A DNA stretch of 8,390 nt from Flavobacteriales bacterium CG_4_9_14_3_um_filter_32_8. Lineage in GTDB: Bacteria; Bacteroidota; Bacteroidia; Flavobacteriales_E; Vicingaceae. Positions 5,450 to 8,390 of the stretch are shown piece after piece. How positions within the stretch are numbered: position 1 is the stretch's first letter; every line of letters starts with the position of its first letter. The notes below the pieces were generated by a model. That model was not told the origin of the DNA. It searched no databases and saw only the letters and a program-made list of their open reading frames with translations. A program made the position numbers and the translations under genes. The stretch lies in NCBI GenBank assembly GCA_002790175.1, contig PFUQ01000216.1, positions 1 to 8,390 on the forward strand. Reading direction: 5' to 3'.

Positions 5450-8296
5450 ATGAAATTAAAAAATTGGTTTACAGTTATTGTATTATTAACTGTTTGGGTT
5501 GGAGTAAAAGCACAAAAAGGGAAAATAAAAGGTAAAATAATTGAAGATGGTACTGGCTTACCATTAATTGGATGTAGTGTAATTATTGAAGGGACTACTG
5601 TTGGAGGTATAACAGATTTTGATGGAAATTATTCAATCACAACTGAACCAGGAGTATATACATTAATATCATCCTACATTTCTTTTGCCACTCAAAAAAT
5701 TTCATCTGTTACCGTAAAACCTAATGTTGTTACCTTGATTAATATTCGAATGAAAGATCAAGCTATAACCAGTGAAACATTTGAAATAACAGCAATCCGA
5801 GATAAAAATAATGAAGCTGCCATTTCACATATTAAACAAAAGTCTGTAAATCTTATAGATGGTATTTCTGCACAAGCTATGGCAAAAATAGGAGATAATT
5901 CTGCTGCAGGAGCATTAACTAGAGTTACAGGGGTTTCTATTCAAGGAGGAAAAGATGTTTATGTAAGAGGGTTGGGTGACCGTTACAGTAAAACCATATT
6001 AAATGGTATTACTATTCCAGGTTTAGACCCTGATAAAAATGCCGTACAAGTGGATATTTTTTCGACCAATGTAATCGACAATATTATTGTTTATAAAACT
6101 TTTTCACCCGATTTGCCAGGAGATTTTACAGGCGGAATGGTTAATATTGTTACTAAAGATTTTCCTGAACAATGTTTCTATGAAGGTTCCATTTCTTTTG
6201 GTTATAATCCTGCAATGAATTTACGTTCTGATTTTTTATCCTTTAACGGAAGTAGTGCGGATGTTTTTGCAATGGGTGCCAATGATAAGGAGTTACCTTT
6301 TAGTAAAAAAGAACAAATTCCTTCGCTTTTTACATCTCCAACAGCAAATACTACGATAGAAAAATTTACCAAATTATTTGATAAAGAAATGGCAACCATT
6401 AAAACCAATAGTTTTCTGAATCACAATATTAGTTTGAGCTTTGGAAATCAATATAAAAGAGAGAAAAATACTTATGGTTTTGTAGCTACACTAGGATACA
6501 AAACTAATTATACCCTTTACGATGATGTGGTTTTTAATAGAAGTTATAAAGATAACGATAAAAATAGTTATGCATTATCAATTTTTGAAAAAGATTCAGG
6601 TACTATTGGAACTGTTGAAGTAATGTGGAACACTTTATTAAGTGGATCGTTAAAAAGAAAGAAAAGTAGTTATTCTTTAACGATATTACATAATCAAAAT
6701 GGAATTAAAACTGCTTCTAAACTTTTTCAAGAATCGGGGGAAGAATCGAATGTGGCTGGGACAAATCTTGACAAAACTATTCTTTATTATAACCAACGAA
6801 GCATTACCAATTTACTACTTCAATCCACACATCAATTTAATGAAAGCACAACTTTAAAAGTTGCTATTTCACCATCATTAGCCATAAACAGGGAGCCCGA
6901 TTTACGTCAAACATTTTATACAGTAAACGCCAACAATGTTTACACGATGGATGGTGGTCAAGGTGGTGGGGTAAATAGAACCTATCGAAATTTAGAAGAA
7001 AGAAATTTAAACAGTAAAGCTGATTTAACTAAGAATATTAAACAATGGTCGGGTTTAGAAAGTAAAATAAAACTAGGATTTAACTACGTTTACAAACAAC
7101 GAGATTTTGATGTGGTGGCATATTCCTTTAACCATATTGGTGCAGGAATGACTTACGCTGGAAATCCAAACGAAGTTTTTTTTGATGAAAATTTAATCAA
7201 CACCAGTACGGTTATCCCAAAAGGATATTATGCGGTAGGAGCTATTGATTCATCTAGTATTTTTTCGGCAAAAATAAATATAACTGCAGGTTATTTAATG
7301 AATGAGTTGCCCCTAGATTCTTTACTAAAAATTATTTATGGTGCAAGAATAGAAAAAGCTACCATACAATATACTGGGCAAAAACAAGCCGCCAACCAAC
7401 CTGAGGATTATTTAAAAGATGCTATAATTTTAAACGAATTGGACTTATTACCAGCAGTGAGTATTGTTTATACACTATTTAAAGATTTTAACATTAGAGC
7501 AAACTACAGTAAAACATTAGCTCGCCCATCGTTTAAAGAAAAATCGTTAGCACAAATATACGACCCTATAACGCAACGAACTTTTATTGGAAATCTTGAT
7601 TTACTGGAAACCAAAATTGATAATTATGATTTGCGATTTGAAAAATTTATGGGTTCAAGCGATATTATTTCGATAAGTGGCTTTTACAAATTTTTTAGAA
7701 ATCCTATTGAAATCGTAGCTTACGGTGCATCAACACCGAATGACATTACACCTAGAAACATAGAACGAGCAACAGTTTTAGGTGTTGAATTGGAAGTAAA
7801 GAAAAAAATAGATTTTATTTCTAAAAAACTTGAAAACTTTATTGTTGGCAGCAACATTACCCTTACTAAATCAGAAGTAGGCATGGATGAAGCTGAATAT
7901 TTAGGTAGGTTACAAGAGGCTAGAAGTGATGAGACTATTAAAAAAATACGCAAATTTCAAGGTCAGGCTCCCTATTTAATTAATTCATTTATTGGTTACG
8001 AAAATTTTGACAAAGGGATTGATGTGAATTTATCCTATCATGTTCAAGGTAAAAGTTTAGCAATAGTCGGAATTTCCAGAATTCCAGATATTTACAACAT
8101 GCCGTTTCATTCGTTAAATTTTAAATTATCTAAAAAATTAGGAGAGAAAAAAGCTCACAACATTAGTTTTACGATACAGAATTTACTTTCCTCAAAACGC
8201 GAACAATTTTACGAATCTTTTAATAGCAGTTCTTTATATTACACAGCAACTATCAATAGAACTTTTGTGGTAGGATATTCGTTTTCGATAAGATAA
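5450..8296 (+). CDS. TonB-dependent outer-membrane receptor with carboxypeptidase-regulatory-like domain
   Basis: A 948-residue outer-membrane transporter that would import a bound ligand using energy delivered by TonB-ExbBD. A signal peptide (about 1-22, cleaved around VKAQ-K) is followed by a carboxypeptidase-regulatory-like beta-sandwich (about 25-103) with GKIIEDGTGLPLIG and GGITDFDGNYSI, common in Bacteroidota receptors. The plug domain spans about 130-236, with LTRVTGVSIQGGKDVYVRG and RGLGDRYSKTILNG (173-186), DLPGDFTGG (221-229) and VNIVTKDFP. The remaining ~700 residues form the beta barrel, with many alternating aromatic strands and a final strand ending FVVGYSFSIR. The last residue is Arg rather than the usual aromatic. 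The plug lacks recognisable SusC signature motifs, and no SusD gene follows; a beta-helix lipoprotein precedes it instead. The ATG at 5450 gives a complete signal peptide. The ligand cannot be read from sequence. The nearby PhoB/PhoR-like pair makes a phosphorus compound one possibility; an iron or metal complex is another. Confidence 0.92.
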   Translation: MKLKNWFTVIVLLTVWVGVKAQKGKIKGKIIEDGTGLPLIGCSVIIEGTTVGGITDFDGNYSITTEPGVYTLISSYISFATQKISSVTVKPNVVTLINIRMKDQAITSETFEITAIRDKNNEAAISHIKQKSVNLIDGISAQAMAKIGDNSAAGALTRVTGVSIQGGKDVYVRGLGDRYSKTILNGITIPGLDPDKNAVQVDIFSTNVIDNIIVYKTFSPDLPGDFTGGMVNIVTKDFPEQCFYEGSISFGYNPAMNLRSDFLSFNGSSADVFAMGANDKELPFSKKEQIPSLFTSPTANTTIEKFTKLFDKEMATIKTNSFLNHNISLSFGNQYKREKNTYGFVATLGYKTNYTLYDDVVFNRSYKDNDKNSYALSIFEKDSGTIGTVEVMWNTLLSGSLKRKKSSYSLTILHNQNGIKTASKLFQESGEESNVAGTNLDKTILYYNQRSITNLLLQSTHQFNESTTLKVAISPSLAINREPDLRQTFYTVNANNVYTMDGGQGGGVNRTYRNLEERNLNSKADLTKNIKQWSGLESKIKLGFNYVYKQRDFDVVAYSFNHIGAGMTYAGNPNEVFFDENLINTSTVIPKGYYAVGAIDSSSIFSAKINITAGYLMNELPLDSLLKIIYGARIEKATIQYTGQKQAANQPEDYLKDAIILNELDLLPAVSIVYTLFKDFNIRANYSKTLARPSFKEKSLAQIYDPITQRTFIGNLDLLETKIDNYDLRFEKFMGSSDIISISGFYKFFRNPIEIVAYGASTPNDITPRNIERATVLGVELEVKKKIDFISKKLENFIVGSNITLTKSEVGMDEAEYLGRLQEARSDETIKKIRKFQGQAPYLINSFIGYENFDKGIDVNLSYHVQGKSLAIVGISRIPDIYNMPFHSLNFKLSKKLGEKKAHNISFTIQNLLSSKREQFYESFNSSSLYYTATINRTFVVGYSFSIR

Positions 8297-8324
8297 AAAA
8301 ATATAACGCAGTTAGATTGTTTGT

Positions 8325-8332
8325 TATCTTTG
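8325..8332 (+). promoter_or_regulatory. Candidate -7 promoter element for a transcript leaving the window
   Basis: TATCTTTG is an exact TAnnTTTG match, 28 bp after the receptor stop codon, facing right. No -33 TTG is seen at the usual distance. It would drive a gene or small RNA beginning near 8340, most of which lies beyond the window. The last 58 bp hold no ORF that can be judged. Confidence 0.35.
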
Positions 8333-8371
8333 CTCCCATTGGGTTTTCATAGTTTTTCATATACTGCTTCA

Positions 8372-8387
8372 TCCGTCAGCTGACGGA
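8372..8387. repeat. Perfect 16-bp GC-rich palindrome
   Basis: TCCGTCAGCTGACGGA is its own reverse complement over all 16 bases, with 10 of 16 G or C in an otherwise AT-rich region. It stands 75 bp after the receptor gene, at the very edge of the window. It could be a dispersed intergenic palindrome, a site for a dimeric DNA-binding protein, or part of a terminator or hairpin whose flank is not visible. Only one copy occurs in the window. Confidence 0.6.
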
Positions 8388-8390
8388 ATC

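Noticed and set aside
6202..6408. Short minus-strand open frame inside the receptor gene
   Set aside because: It is antisense to the receptor barrel with no recognisable motif; treated as a chance frame.
7720..7953. Minus-strand open frame of 77 codons inside the receptor gene
   Set aside because: It is antisense to the receptor barrel and shows no domain or regulatory signal.

Overview
The window is AT-rich and looks like a chromosomal segment of a Bacteroidota bacterium, most likely Flavobacteriia or a close relative. Several signs agree. There is an outer-membrane TonB-dependent receptor with an N-terminal carboxypeptidase-regulatory-like domain, and a lipoprotein signal peptide ending in SC-SKD. 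Shine-Dalgarno sites are not obvious, and TAnnTTTG-type promoter -7 elements lie upstream of genes. No tRNA, rRNA, CRISPR array, transposase or phage gene was found.

Layout: the genes form two divergent blocks separated by a 235-bp AT-rich intergenic region (3849-4083). The leftward block (minus strand) reads, in transcription order: a PhoB/OmpR-type response regulator (3848-3171), a PhoR-like histidine kinase without a periplasmic sensor domain (3088-2045), a strong 20-bp-stem hairpin (1999-2039), a WaaE/KdtX-like family 2 glycosyltransferase (1985-1227), and a family 4 glycosyltransferase (1225-125) that begins 1 bp after the previous stop, probably at a TTG. Positions 1-124 lie downstream of that gene and hold only weak AT-rich inverted repeats.

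The rightward block (plus strand) has a right-handed beta-helix outer-membrane lipoprotein (4084-5349), a 100-bp gap with a 13-bp-stem hairpin, and a 948-residue TonB-dependent receptor (5450-8296). The last 94 bp hold a candidate promoter and a perfect 16-bp GC-rich palindrome at the right edge.

How they may work together: the regulator and kinase form a two-component system, and the glycosyltransferases probably build lipopolysaccharide or another surface glycan. The lipoprotein-receptor pair resembles an outer-membrane uptake unit in which a beta-helix protein takes the place that SusD holds in Sus-type systems. The shared intergenic region makes it plausible that the PhoB-like regulator controls the pair, possibly in response to phosphate, but this is inference. 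The most novel-looking points are the beta-helix/receptor pairing, the three stacked acidic rungs in the beta-helix, and the two strong palindromes.
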